From NCBI GenBank assembly GCA_964576715.1, contig CAZNWE010000011.1:1-64000 (forward strand): a stretch of DNA of 64,000 nucleotides. Direction: 5' to 3'. The position numbers were made by a program, and so were the translations under genes. The stretch is from SLRI01 sp964576715. Lineage in GTDB: Bacteria; Pseudomonadota; Alphaproteobacteria; Geminicoccales; Geminicoccaceae. Of the stretch, positions 7,260 to 16,652 are shown piece by piece; positions within the stretch are counted from its first letter, which is position 1; each line of letters opens with the position of its first letter. The notes below the pieces were generated by a model. That model made no database searches, was not told the origin of the DNA, and saw nothing but the letters and a program-made list of their open reading frames with translations.

Positions 7260-7923
7260 CCTGTTGCCTGACGCGGACGAGGCGGCACAACCGGGCAAGC
7301 TGCGGGTCGTGGATGCTGAGCGATTGCAGATGGTCGTGGGTGTTGAAGAGATAGTCGGCGCAGCGCCCGATCGGGCCTGCCGCGTGCGCGAGGGCGGCCA
7401 CCACGGCAGTCTCCTCGAGCTTGCCGGTGTAGCGTTGATGGTGGTGGTTGATGGTGAAGGTGAGTGCCTTGACCGGGCCGGCCTCGGTTCGCCCGTTGAC
7501 CCAGGTCGGCACGTAGGCGGCGGTGATCATCTCGCGCCGCCAGATCAGGGTCAGCTCCTCGTCGACGGCATCGGCGGCGATCCGGTAGAAGAGGCCCTGG
7601 CAGCTGCCGCCGCGGTCGAGCCCGAGCATCAGGCCGGGGCATTCGACCGTGCCGCGACCGAGATAGGTCCAGAGGCAAAAGCGCCGATGATAGCCCCAGA
7701 TGCGCCCGAGACGGCGCTCGACGAAGTGAAAGGCCGGGTTCCAGATCAGCGAGCCGTAGGCGAACACCCACACCTCCCGGCCGCGCGGCAGGCCCTGCAG
7801 CGCCGCCGCGCGACAGGCGGCGAGCTCGTCCTCGGTGCGGATCATCGCCGCCTCGCCTTGCCCACCCGCCGCCTCGGCGAGCCGCTGCAGCCAGCCGTTC
7901 TGCAGATTTTCCCGGGTGATCAT
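7243..7923 (-). CDS. Gamma-glutamylcyclotransferase, ChaC family (second copy)
   Basis: This 226-residue ChaC-type protein contains VWVFAYGSLIWNPAF, RIWGYHRRFCLW and the family glutamate region WRREMITAAYVPTWV. Unlike the copy at 862-1410 it has an N-terminal extension of about 45 residues. It is predicted to degrade glutathione, or gamma-glutamyl peptides, to 5-oxoproline. It is convergent with gloB. Start ATG at 7923. The two window copies differ strongly, so they are not a recent duplication. Confidence 0.87.
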   Translation of the reverse strand: MITRENLQNGWLQRLAEAAGGQGEAAMIRTEDELAACRAAALQGLPRGREVWVFAYGSLIWNPAFHFVERRLGRIWGYHRRFCLWTYLGRGTVECPGLMLGLDRGGSCQGLFYRIAADAVDEELTLIWRREMITAAYVPTWVNGRTEAGPVKALTFTINHHHQRYTGKLEETAVVAALAHAAGPIGRCADYLFNTHDHLQSLSIHDPQLARLCRLVRVRQQAMPDP

Positions 7924-8078
7924 CCGCGCTCCGTCAACCAGGCCGACACCCGGCTTCGATCCTCACCGCCACCGCACCACACCGCGGCCACCGCCATCGT
8001 CTGCCGACATAAGCTATTGGCCGACCGACGCAAGCCGTTGCATGCAAGCCGCATGCCGACGGCTTCGGGCGTGGTGCG

Positions 8079-8720
8079 ATGATCGAGCCGCTGGGCGGGC
8101 CGGCCTATTGGCTGCCGTTCGTCGTCGCCTTCGCCTGTGGCTATCTCGCGGGCTCGGTGCCGTTCGGCCTGCTGTTGACCAGGATCGCCGGCGCCGGCGA
8201 CATTCGCAGCATCGGCTCCGGCAATATCGGTGCCACCAACGTCTTGCGAACCGGGCGTAAGGGCCTGGCACTGGCCACACTGCTCTTCGATCTGGCCAAG
8301 GGCTGCCTGCCGACGCTCGCCGCCTGGTACTGGCTCGGGCCCGACATCGCGATCGCGGTCGGGCTCGGCACGGTGCTCGGCCACTGCTTTCCGGTCTGGC
8401 TGCGCTTTCGCGGCGGCAAGGGGGTGGCGACCGCGGCCGGCGTCATCCTGGCGCTGACCCCGCTCGTCGTGCCGGTCATCCTCGCACTCTTCGTCGCCAT
8501 CGTCTGGGCGACCCGCTATGTCTCGCTCGGCTCGTGCATTGCCGCGCTGGCGGCGCCGGTCACCGCGTGGCTGCTCGGTCATGTGCAGCCGGCCGAGCTC
8601 TATAGCGTCCTGGCGCTGGTCATTGTCGGCACGCATCGCGGCAATATCCGAAGGCTGCTCAAGGGTGAGGAGAGCAAGCTCAGCTTCTCGGCGAAGAAGC
8701 CCGGATCGCCGTCGGCCTGA
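8079..8720 (+). CDS. plsY: Acyl-phosphate:glycerol-3-phosphate acyltransferase
   Basis: PlsY transfers an acyl group from acyl-phosphate to glycerol-3-phosphate, the first step of phospholipid synthesis, in the inner membrane. The 213-residue protein has several hydrophobic segments and the three family motifs: LAGSVPFGLL with IRSIGSGNIGATN, the glycine loop FRGGKGVAT, and THRGNIRRLLKGEE near the C-terminus. It precedes dprA-topA as in many alphaproteobacteria. The start ATG at 8079 is in a GC-rich context without a clear Shine-Dalgarno. Its end overlaps the convergent methyltransferase by 41 bases. Confidence 0.95.
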   Translation: MIEPLGGPAYWLPFVVAFACGYLAGSVPFGLLLTRIAGAGDIRSIGSGNIGATNVLRTGRKGLALATLLFDLAKGCLPTLAAWYWLGPDIAIAVGLGTVLGHCFPVWLRFRGGKGVATAAGVILALTPLVVPVILALFVAIVWATRYVSLGSCIAALAAPVTAWLLGHVQPAELYSVLALVIVGTHRGNIRRLLKGEESKLSFSAKKPGSPSA

Positions 8721-9327
8721 CGGCGACGATGTGCCAGACGTGCCAATGCTTGGCCTCGCCACGGGGGGTGGTGCTGTCGTTCTCTTCCGCCTCGAGCCGT
8801 TCCAGCGCCAGGCCGTCCAGCAGTCCCGCGAGTTCGGCCCGCTCGACGCCGAGCGTCCGGCCGCTCTGCACCCAGCTGTCGCGCGGCCCCAGCAGCTGAC
8901 CGGCAAAGCGGCCGCCGGGCACCAGCGCCTGCCCGATCTGGGCGAACAGCGCCCTCAGCATCGCCGGTCGGTCGACCGAAAAGAGGCAGAAGCTGGCATT
9001 GATCAGCTCCGCCTTGGGCAGGATCGTCCGCTCGAAGCGCGCGCGCCTGGTCACCAAGCGGGGCCGCAAGGCTGACGGCGTGGCCCTGACGAGCGCCGCG
9101 AGGGCCGCGGGCTCGACGTCAATGGCGAGCACGTGCCAGCCGGCATCGAGCAGTGGCAGGGTGTCGCGACCGGCGCCGCAACCGAGATCGATGGCCCGCC
9201 GACCGGGTGGTGCGGCGCCCTTCTCCGCGGCACCGAGGGCGTGCCTAAGGGTCGCGCGTGGCGGCCGGCCCATCGTTGCCGTGTAATACGCCGACCATTC
9301 TCTATCGCCAGTTGATTTTTCCATCAT
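8680..9327 (-). CDS. SAM-dependent methyltransferase (TehB-like)
   Basis: This 215-residue class I methyltransferase has a clear motif I (AIDLGCGAGRDTLPLL), an acidic motif II (VLAIDVEP) and motif IV/post (ELINASFCLFSV). The small single-domain layout resembles TehB/thiopurine methyltransferase-like proteins. Substrate unknown. It is convergent with plsY and divergent from dprA. The start is at a double ATG (9327/9324); a TTG 12 bases further up is possible but less likely. Confidence 0.75.
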   Translation of the reverse strand: MMEKSTGDREWSAYYTATMGRPPRATLRHALGAAEKGAAPPGRRAIDLGCGAGRDTLPLLDAGWHVLAIDVEPAALAALVRATPSALRPRLVTRRARFERTILPKAELINASFCLFSVDRPAMLRALFAQIGQALVPGGRFAGQLLGPRDSWVQSGRTLGVERAELAGLLDGLALERLEAEENDSTTPRGEAKHWHVWHIVAVRPTAIRASSPRS

Positions 9328-9366
9328 AAGCTGTCTCAATTCGCGTGATCAACCACGGCACCCGAC

Positions 9367-10512
9367 GTGACCAGCGACGCTTTTGACCCCGAACGTCTGG
9401 CCTGGCTACGGCTCGCCCGCTCGCGCGGCCTGGGTGGTACGCTCTTCTTTCGCCTGATCGAGCGCTACGGCAAGCCTTCGGCAGTGATCAAGGCGCTGCC
9501 GCGGCTCGCCGACCGGCTGGCGCCCAAGGGCTTCGAGCTGGCCAGCGAGCGGCAGGTGCATGCCGAGATCGAGGCACTTCAGGGCCTCGGCGGCGTCCAT
9601 CTCCTGGCCGACGAGCCCGGCTATCCCCTGGCCCTGCGCCACATCGCCGACCCGCCGCCGGTGCTCACCCTGCTCGGCCGGGAGGCGTTGCTGACGGGCC
9701 GCGCCATGGCGATCGTTGGGGCCAGGAACGCCAGCGGCAACGGGCGCTACCTGGCCACCAGCCTGGCCCGCGAGGTCAGCCTGATTGGGCTGACGGTGGT
9801 CTCCGGCCTCGCCCGTGGGATCGACACCGCGGCGCACCAAGGCGGTCTCGAGGGGCCGGGCTCGACCGTCGCCGTGCTCGGTGCCGGGATCGATGTCGTC
9901 TATCCGCCGGAGAATGCCGAACTGCACGCGCGGATCGCCGCCGAGGGGCTGATCGTCAGCGAGCGGGCGCCGGGCACGCCGCCGCTCGCCCGGCATTTCC
10001 CGCGGCGCAACCGGATCATCGCCGGCCTCTCCTCGGCGGTCCTGGTGGTCGAGGCGGCGGCCCGCTCGGGGTCGCTGATGACCGCCCGGCTGGCCGGCAG
10101 CGAGGGCCGGGAGGTCATGGCGGTGCCGGGCTCGCCGCTCGATCCGCGCCATGCCGGCACCAACCAGCTGTTGCGCGAGGGGGCGGCCCTGGTGACCGGC
10201 ATCGAGGACGTGACGGCGGCGTTGCCGGCCTGGACGACGGCCCCCGAGCCCCGGCGCGAGCCGAGGCGGCCGCCGGCCAGTGCCGTACTCCCACCCCCGC
10301 CGGAGCGTGCCGCGCTAAGCCCGGCCGTGCCGGTCGACGGCCTGCCCGAGCACATCGCGACGCTGCTCGGCATGGAGCCCATGCCGGTTGACGAAGTCAT
10401 ACGCCAATGCCATGCATCGCCTTCGGAGGTGCAAAACGCGCTGCTCGATCTTGAGCTGGACGGTCGCCTCAAACGCCATCCCGGCAACCGCATCTCTCGC
10501 GCTCTGGCGTAG
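9367..10512 (+). CDS. dprA: DNA-processing protein DprA
   Basis: DprA binds incoming single-stranded DNA in transformation and loads RecA; it is widespread also in non-competent bacteria. The 381-residue protein has an N-terminal SAM-like region, then the Rossmann-like core with AIVGARNASGNGR, SGLARGIDTAAHQGGL, AVLGAGIDVVYPPEN and the RNRIIAGLS segment. A C-terminal winged helix (about residues 320-380) follows a Pro-rich linker. The start is the GTG at 9367. Its place between plsY and topA is a conserved arrangement. Confidence 0.93.
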   Translation: MTSDAFDPERLAWLRLARSRGLGGTLFFRLIERYGKPSAVIKALPRLADRLAPKGFELASERQVHAEIEALQGLGGVHLLADEPGYPLALRHIADPPPVLTLLGREALLTGRAMAIVGARNASGNGRYLATSLAREVSLIGLTVVSGLARGIDTAAHQGGLEGPGSTVAVLGAGIDVVYPPENAELHARIAAEGLIVSERAPGTPPLARHFPRRNRIIAGLSSAVLVVEAAARSGSLMTARLAGSEGREVMAVPGSPLDPRHAGTNQLLREGAALVTGIEDVTAALPAWTTAPEPRREPRRPPASAVLPPPPERAALSPAVPVDGLPEHIATLLGMEPMPVDEVIRQCHASPSEVQNALLDLELDGRLKRHPGNRISRALA

Positions 10513-10629
10513 GAGGCAGCTTTTTTCAGCCGCGGCGGCTTGCCTGAGGCGGTGCCGGGACGACCTTCAGACCCTGACCAACCGAAGAACCTGGCCCAAC
10601 GCGGGGCCGCTCTGGGATTGAGCTTGCGC

Positions 10630-13317
10630 ATGGACGTCGTCGTCGTCGAATCCCCGACCAAGGCCAAGACGATCAAGAAATACCTGGCCGACGCGCCCGA
10701 CGTCGAGGCGTCCTACGGCCATGTCCGTGATCTCTTGGAAAAGGACGGCTCGGTCCTGCCCGACGACGATTTCAAGATGTTCTGGACGGTGCTCGACGAC
10801 AAGAAGAAGCGCGTCGACGAGATCGTCAAGGCGGTGAGGGGTGCGAAGCGGCTGTTCCTCGCCACCGACCCCGACCGCGAGGGCGAGGCGATCTCCTGGC
10901 ACCTGCTCGAGGTGTTGAAGGAACGCAAGGCCCTGAAGGACGTCGAGGTCAAGCGGGTGGTGTTCCACGAGATCACCAAGAACGCGGTGACCGAGGCGAT
11001 GCGCCATCCGCGCGATCTCGACCAGAGCCTGATCGACGCCTACCTCGCCAGGCGCGCGCTCGACTACCTCGTCGGCTTCACGCTCTCGCCGGTGCTCTGG
11101 CGCAAGCTGCAGGGCTCGCGCTCGGCCGGCCGGGTGCAGTCGGTGGCGCTACGGCTGATCTGCGAGCGCGAGGCCGAGATCGAGGCCTTCGTGCCGCGCG
11201 AGTACTGGACGGTCGAGGCGCTGCTCGAAACCCCGGACAAGGCCAGGTTCAAGGCGAAGCTCACCCATCTGGGCGAGACGAAGCTCGGCAAGTTCGACCT
11301 CGGCGACGAGGCCGCGGCCAAGGCCGCCGTCGCCAAGATCGAGGCTTCGAACCTGGCCATCGGCCCGGTTGAGAAGAAGCAGGTCAGCCGCCAGCCCTCG
11401 CCACCCTTCTCGACCTCGACGCTGCAGCAGGAGGCGGCGAGGAAGCTGGGCTTTTCCGCCGACCGGACGATGAAGACCGCACAGCGGCTGTTCGAGGGGG
11501 CGCAGCTCGGCGGCGAGACGGTGGGCCTCATCACCTACATGCGCACCGATTCGGTGCAGCTGTCGCGCGACGCGATGACCGCGGCGCGCCAGCATATCGG
11601 CCAGAGCTTCGGCCCAGCCTACCTGCCCGAGCAGCCGCGGGTGTTCAAGACCAAGACCAAGAACGCGCAAGAGGCGCACGAGGCAATCCGCCCGACCGAG
11701 ATCGGCCGCGAGCCGCAGAAGATCGGCCGCTATCTCGACGACGACCAGCGTCGGCTCTACGCGTTGATCTGGAAGCGGACCGTGGCGAGCCAGATGGCGG
11801 CGGCCAAGCTCGATCGGGTCACGGTCGACGTGCTCGACCAGGCGGGTGCGGTCACGCTGCGCGCCACCGGCCAGACGATCGCCTTCGACGGCTTCCTCAA
11901 GCTCTACCAGGAGGGCCGCGACGATCCCACCGGTGAGGAGGAGGACGACGAGAACGTGCTCTTGCCGGCGCTCGCCACCGGGACGACGGTCGCCGAGCGC
12001 GGGGTCACCCCGGCACAGCATTTCACCGAGCCGCCGCCGCGCTTCAGCGAGGCGAGCCTGGTCAAGAAGCTCGAGGAGCTCGGCGTCGGCCGGCCCTCGA
12101 CCTATGCCAGCATCATCTCGGTGTTGCAGAACCGGGACTATGTCAGGCTCGAGCAGAAGCGCTTCGTGCCCGAGGACCGGGGGCGCCTGGTCTCGACCTT
12201 CCTCACCAGCTTCTTCGACCGCTACGTCCAGCCGACCTTCACCGCGGCGCTCGAGGACAAGCTGGATCGGGTGGCGGCCGGCGAGCTCTCTTGGAAGGCG
12301 GTGCTGCGCGAGTTCTGGCAGCCGTTCGTCACCAGTGTCGGCGAGGTCAGCGAGCTGCGCGTCGCCGAGGTCATCGACGCGCTGAACGACGCGCTCGCCG
12401 CGCGGCTCTTTCCGCCGCGTGCCGACGGCAGCGAGCCGCGCTCCTGCCCGCTCTGCAAGGAAGGCCGCCTCAGCCTCAAGCTCGGCCGCTACGGGGCCTT
12501 CGTCGGCTGCTCGAACTATCCCGAATGCCGCTATACCCGTCAGCTCGGCGATGATGTCGATGCCGATCCCGCCAAGGGCAAGGAGGAGCGGCTCCTGGGC
12601 GTCGATCCGGAGAGCCAGGAGGAGGTCTGGCTGAAGAACGGCCGATTCGGCTTCTACATCCAGTCGGGCTCTGGCGATACCGTGAAGCGCAGCTCGCTGC
12701 CGCCCAACCTCGAGCCGGCCGATATCGATCTCGAGACGGCGCTCAAGCTCCTGGCCCTGCCGCGACCGGTGGGCACCCACCCGGAGAGCGGCGAGCCGAT
12801 CATGGCAGGCATCAACCGCTATGGGCCCTTCGTCCAGCATCAGCGCCAGTTCATCCGCCTGCCGCCCGACGAGGACGTCCTCTCGATCGGCATGAACCGG
12901 GCCTTGACGCTGATCGCCGAGAACCCGGCCAAGGGCCCGGCTCGCACCGAGGCCAAGGCGCTGAAGGAACTGGGCCCGCATCCCGAGGACGGCGAGGCGG
13001 TGAAGGTGCTGGACGGCCGGTTCGGCCCCTATGTCAAGCATGGCAAGATCAATGCCAGCCTGCCCAAGGGCAAGGCGGCGGACGACCTGTCGATGGCGGA
13101 GGCGGTCGAGCTGTTGGCGGCACGCGCCGCCAAGACCGGTGGCGGCAAGGCCAAGGGCAAGGCGAAGGCGCCGTCGAAGGCGGCAACCGGCAAGGCCGCC
13201 AACGGCAAGGCCAAGAGCAAGCCTGGAGCCAAGGGTGGCACCAAGACCAAGGCGGCCGCCAAGACCAGCGGTGCCAAGGCCGACAGTGCCAAGGCGCCGG
13301 CCGGCGGCGGCTCCTGA
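10630..13317 (+). CDS. topA: DNA topoisomerase I
   Basis: This type IA topoisomerase relaxes negative supercoils. The 895-residue protein begins with the TOPRIM domain (VVVVESPTKAKTIKKYL, and the acidic triad region LATDPDREGEAI). The active-site tyrosine is Tyr303 in LITYMRTDS. One C4 zinc finger is visible (CPLCKEG then GCSNYPECRY), followed by further repeats without all cysteines and a Lys/Ala/Gly-rich tail of about 60 residues that probably contacts DNA or RNA polymerase. ATG 10630 fits the family start; longer in-frame starts add unconserved residues. rnr follows after 3 bases. Confidence 0.96.
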   Translation: MDVVVVESPTKAKTIKKYLADAPDVEASYGHVRDLLEKDGSVLPDDDFKMFWTVLDDKKKRVDEIVKAVRGAKRLFLATDPDREGEAISWHLLEVLKERKALKDVEVKRVVFHEITKNAVTEAMRHPRDLDQSLIDAYLARRALDYLVGFTLSPVLWRKLQGSRSAGRVQSVALRLICEREAEIEAFVPREYWTVEALLETPDKARFKAKLTHLGETKLGKFDLGDEAAAKAAVAKIEASNLAIGPVEKKQVSRQPSPPFSTSTLQQEAARKLGFSADRTMKTAQRLFEGAQLGGETVGLITYMRTDSVQLSRDAMTAARQHIGQSFGPAYLPEQPRVFKTKTKNAQEAHEAIRPTEIGREPQKIGRYLDDDQRRLYALIWKRTVASQMAAAKLDRVTVDVLDQAGAVTLRATGQTIAFDGFLKLYQEGRDDPTGEEEDDENVLLPALATGTTVAERGVTPAQHFTEPPPRFSEASLVKKLEELGVGRPSTYASIISVLQNRDYVRLEQKRFVPEDRGRLVSTFLTSFFDRYVQPTFTAALEDKLDRVAAGELSWKAVLREFWQPFVTSVGEVSELRVAEVIDALNDALAARLFPPRADGSEPRSCPLCKEGRLSLKLGRYGAFVGCSNYPECRYTRQLGDDVDADPAKGKEERLLGVDPESQEEVWLKNGRFGFYIQSGSGDTVKRSSLPPNLEPADIDLETALKLLALPRPVGTHPESGEPIMAGINRYGPFVQHQRQFIRLPPDEDVLSIGMNRALTLIAENPAKGPARTEAKALKELGPHPEDGEAVKVLDGRFGPYVKHGKINASLPKGKAADDLSMAEAVELLAARAAKTGGGKAKGKAKAPSKAATGKAANGKAKSKPGAKGGTKTKAAAKTSGAKADSAKAPAGGGS

Positions 13318-13320
13318 GCG

Positions 13321-15453
13321 ATGCGGCGCAGGCGCGGTGACGGGAGCGGACGCGACGGATCGCGCGACCGCGGCACCGGCCGCCGCAGCCGCTACGAGCG
13401 CACCGGCCTGCCGCCGGGGATGGCCGCGGTCGAGGTGACCGCGATCGACGATGCGGGCGAGCTCATGGGCGAGAGCCCGGCGGTCCCCGGAGCGTCGATC
13501 CGCGTGCTCGGCGAGGATGGTGGCGAGGCACCACTCGAGGTCGGCGACCGCGCCCTGATGCGCCTGGACACCGATGACGAGGGGATGATCGAGGGACGGC
13601 TGTTCCGCAAGCTCGCGCGCATCCAGCGGGAGGCCGTGGGCGTGATCGAAAAGCAGGGTCAGGCCCTGTTCCTCAGACCCAGCCGCAAGGCGGCCAGCCG
13701 CGACGCGCCGCCGCTCTTGCCGCTCGACCCGGCCGGGTTCGAGCTCGACGCTGGCGATCTCGTCCGCGCCCGGCTCGATCGTGGCAAGCCGCTCGCACCG
13801 CCGAGAGCGATTGCCGTCGAGCAGTTGGGCAAGGCCGAGGACACGGGCTCGATCGCGTTGACCATCGCGGCCGACCTCGAGCTGCCGATCGACTTCAGCC
13901 CGGCAGCACTGGCGGTGGCCGAGAACGCGCAGCAGCCGAAGCTGGGTGAGCGGGTCGATCTCCGCGACCTCGATCTGGTGACCATCGACGGGGCGGATGC
14001 CCGGGATTTCGACGACGCGGTCTGGGCCGACCCCGAGCCGCTGCCGGGTGGCGGTTTCAGGGCGGTGGTCGCGATCGCCGACGTCGCCCACTACGTCCAG
14101 CCGGGCGACCCGCTCGACCGCGAGGCCCTGGAGCGCGGCAACTCGGTCTATTTTCCCGACCGCGTGATCCCGATGCTGCCCGAGGCCCTCTCCAACGGGC
14201 TCTGTTCGCTCAGACCCATGGAGGACCGGGCCAGCATCGCGGTCGAGCTGATCTTCGATGCCGATGCCGGGCTCAAGCGCTGGCGGTTCATGCGGGCCTT
14301 GATCAAGAGCCGGGCCCGGCTGACCTACGAGCAGGTGCAGCTGGCGCGGGACGGCAGCCCGGACGACCTCACCGCCCCCTTGCTCGAAACGGTCATCCGG
14401 CCCCTTTTTCAGGTCTACGAGAAGCTGGCGGCGGCCAGGCGCAAGCGAGGTACCATCGAGCTGGAATTGCCCGAGCGCCAGATCCTCCTGGATCAGCACG
14501 GCAAGGTGCAGGACATCGTCATCCGCCGCCGGCTGGCCAGCCACATGCTGGTCGAGGAGCTGATGATCGCCGCCAACGTCGCGGCGGCGCGGGCACTGGC
14601 CGACAAGAAGCGGCCCTGCCTCTTTCGCGTCCACGACAAGCCCGACCCGATTCGCCTCGAGGCCCTGGCGCAGTACCTGGAGCGGCTCGGCATCGGCTGG
14701 TCCAGGACGGCGAAGAAGCCCGGCGACTTCACCCGGATGCTGGAGAAGATCGTCGAGCCCAGTTTGCGCGAGCAGGTCTCGGGCTTCGTGCTCAGAGCCC
14801 AGGCGCAGGCTGTCTACCAGCCCGACAATCTCGGTCACTTCGGGCTCAACCTCCGCCATTACGCGCACTTCACCTCGCCGATCCGGCGCTATTCGGACCT
14901 CGTCGTGCATCGCCTGTTGATCCACCACGAGAAGCTCGCCGGCCACGATGACGGCCGGGCCTACGACCTCGAGCAGCTCGAGCGCTTCGGCCGGCTGGTC
15001 TCGGCCACCGAGCGCAAGGCGGTCCAGGCCGAGCGGATGGCCTTCGCCCGCTACACCGCCCTTTTCATGCTCGACAAGAAGGGGGCACAGTTCACCGGCC
15101 GGGTGATCGGGGTGCAGCGTTTCGGGCTCTTCGTGATGCTCGACGATACCGGGGCCGAGGGCCTGGTACCGGTGAGCACCCTGGGCGAGGACGCCTTCCA
15201 CTTCGACGAGCAGCACCAGGCGCTGGTCGGCATTCGCTACGGCGAGGCGTTCGGCCTCGGCGATCTCGTCACCGTGACGCTCGCCGACATCGACATCGTC
15301 CAGGGTCAGATCAGCTTTCGCATCGACGCGCACGAGCGGGCGCATGCCGCCGAGCTCGCGCGTGCCGCCTGGGCCAAGGCCGGGCCGATGCGCCGCGGCC
15401 ACCACCTGACCGGTCGAGCCTCCCGTGCAGCCACCGGCCGCCGCAAGCGCTGA
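13321..15453 (+). CDS. rnr: Ribonuclease R
   Basis: This 3'-5' exoribonuclease of the RNB family degrades structured RNA. The 710-residue protein has a basic Arg-rich N-terminus, cold-shock-type domains, the RNB catalytic core (TIDGADARDFDDAVWA with its metal-binding aspartates; HYAHFTSPIRRYSDLVVHR), and an S1 domain near residues 595-680. The start ATG at 13321 lies 3 bases after the topA stop, so the genes are co-transcribed. The order topA-rnr is common in alphaproteobacteria. Confidence 0.95.
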   Translation: MRRRRGDGSGRDGSRDRGTGRRSRYERTGLPPGMAAVEVTAIDDAGELMGESPAVPGASIRVLGEDGGEAPLEVGDRALMRLDTDDEGMIEGRLFRKLARIQREAVGVIEKQGQALFLRPSRKAASRDAPPLLPLDPAGFELDAGDLVRARLDRGKPLAPPRAIAVEQLGKAEDTGSIALTIAADLELPIDFSPAALAVAENAQQPKLGERVDLRDLDLVTIDGADARDFDDAVWADPEPLPGGGFRAVVAIADVAHYVQPGDPLDREALERGNSVYFPDRVIPMLPEALSNGLCSLRPMEDRASIAVELIFDADAGLKRWRFMRALIKSRARLTYEQVQLARDGSPDDLTAPLLETVIRPLFQVYEKLAAARRKRGTIELELPERQILLDQHGKVQDIVIRRRLASHMLVEELMIAANVAAARALADKKRPCLFRVHDKPDPIRLEALAQYLERLGIGWSRTAKKPGDFTRMLEKIVEPSLREQVSGFVLRAQAQAVYQPDNLGHFGLNLRHYAHFTSPIRRYSDLVVHRLLIHHEKLAGHDDGRAYDLEQLERFGRLVSATERKAVQAERMAFARYTALFMLDKKGAQFTGRVIGVQRFGLFVMLDDTGAEGLVPVSTLGEDAFHFDEQHQALVGIRYGEAFGLGDLVTVTLADIDIVQGQISFRIDAHERAHAAELARAAWAKAGPMRRGHHLTGRASRAATGRRKR

Positions 15454-16624
15454 GAGCGGGCGGCGCAACCTCGAGCTGGCTGCGCTGATGGCCAGTGCCG
15501 CCATCGTCGGGGCGTCCTTGGCCCTCTCCTTCCCGTTGCTCTCGCTGGTGCTCGAGGCCGCCGGTGCAGCTCCTGTGGCGATCGGCCTGAACGCGGCGGC
15601 GCACGGCCTCGGCGTCATTCTGGCGGCACCGTTCTTCGGCCGGGCGATCCAGGCGCTGGGCGCTGCCCGGGTGATGCGCTTCGGGCTCGCGGTCGCGGCA
15701 CTGCTGCTGCTCGTCTTCCCGCTTCGGGTCGATCCCGGGCTCTGGTTCGTCCTGCGTCTGTTTTTCGGCGCTGCCACCGCCGCTGTCTTCGTGGTCAGCG
15801 AGGCCGCGATCAACGCGCTGGTCGAGGACCACAGGCGCGGCCGGGTGCTGGGCCTCTACGGCACGCTCTTCGCCGTTGGCTATGCCAGCGGCCCCTTGGT
15901 CATCGCGGCCGTCGGCAGCGAGGGGATGACCGCGTTTCTCATCGGCGCGGCCATCCTCTGCCTCGGCGTCGCCCCCACCTTCGCGATGCCGTCGATCGAC
16001 ACGGCCCTTGCCGGCAGTCCTGGCGCCTATGCGGCACGGCGGCTGTTCGGGCTTTGGCGGGTGGCGCCATTGCTGCTCGCCACCGCCGCCGTCGTCGCGT
16101 TGATCGAGACGACGCAGTTCGCGCTGCTGCCGGTCTGGGGGCTCAGGCTCGGCATGACCGAGGGGACGACCGCACTGCTGCTGGGTTTGTGGATCGGCGG
16201 CAACATTCTTCTGCAATACCCGATCGGCTGGCTCGCCGATCGCCTCCCGCGGCGCCGCCTGATGGCGTCCTGCGCCGCCCTCGCGACGCTCTTGTCGCTG
16301 GCGCTGACGAGCCCCTTCGTCACCGGCAATCCCGGCCTGCTGTGGCCAGTACTTCTGGTCCATGGGGGGATGAGCGGCGGCATCTATGTCCTCGCACTGG
16401 CGCTGATGGGCGAGCGGTTCAAGGGCGCCTCGCTGGCCGGGGCCAATGCCGCCTTCATCCTGACCTACGAGGTGGGCGCCATGGCCGGCCCGCCTCTTGC
16501 CGGGGTCGCGATTTGGGCCACGGGTGCCCCTGGCATGCCCTTGGTCTTCGCCATGGCCCTCGCCCTCCTTGCCGCAGCGGCGCTCGCTGCCCGAGCGTCG
16601 CCGCGATCGGCTGACCCGTCCTGA
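15425..16624 (+). CDS. MFS transporter
   Basis: This 399-residue major facilitator has about 12 hydrophobic segments. The loop after TM2 is FFGRAIQALGAARVMR, a motif A variant, and the second half has the equivalent WLADRLPRRRLM. It resembles the YcaD/drug-sugar efflux type, but the substrate cannot be read. It begins at the GTG at 15425, which overlaps the end of rnr by 29 bases; this suggests coupled translation as the last gene of the topA-rnr run. Confidence 0.8.
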   Translation: MQPPAAASAESGRRNLELAALMASAAIVGASLALSFPLLSLVLEAAGAAPVAIGLNAAAHGLGVILAAPFFGRAIQALGAARVMRFGLAVAALLLLVFPLRVDPGLWFVLRLFFGAATAAVFVVSEAAINALVEDHRRGRVLGLYGTLFAVGYASGPLVIAAVGSEGMTAFLIGAAILCLGVAPTFAMPSIDTALAGSPGAYAARRLFGLWRVAPLLLATAAVVALIETTQFALLPVWGLRLGMTEGTTALLLGLWIGGNILLQYPIGWLADRLPRRRLMASCAALATLLSLALTSPFVTGNPGLLWPVLLVHGGMSGGIYVLALALMGERFKGASLAGANAAFILTYEVGAMAGPPLAGVAIWATGAPGMPLVFAMALALLAAAALAARASPRSADPS

Positions 16625-16652
16625 TCTCGGCTGCCGGTTGTGCCTTGAGCCG

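Noticed and set aside
11149..15813. Minus-strand open frame of 1554 codons opposite topA-rnr
   Set aside because: A shadow of strong plus-strand genes in high-GC DNA; composition (Leu/Arg/Gly/Asp repeats) and absence of domains show it is not real.
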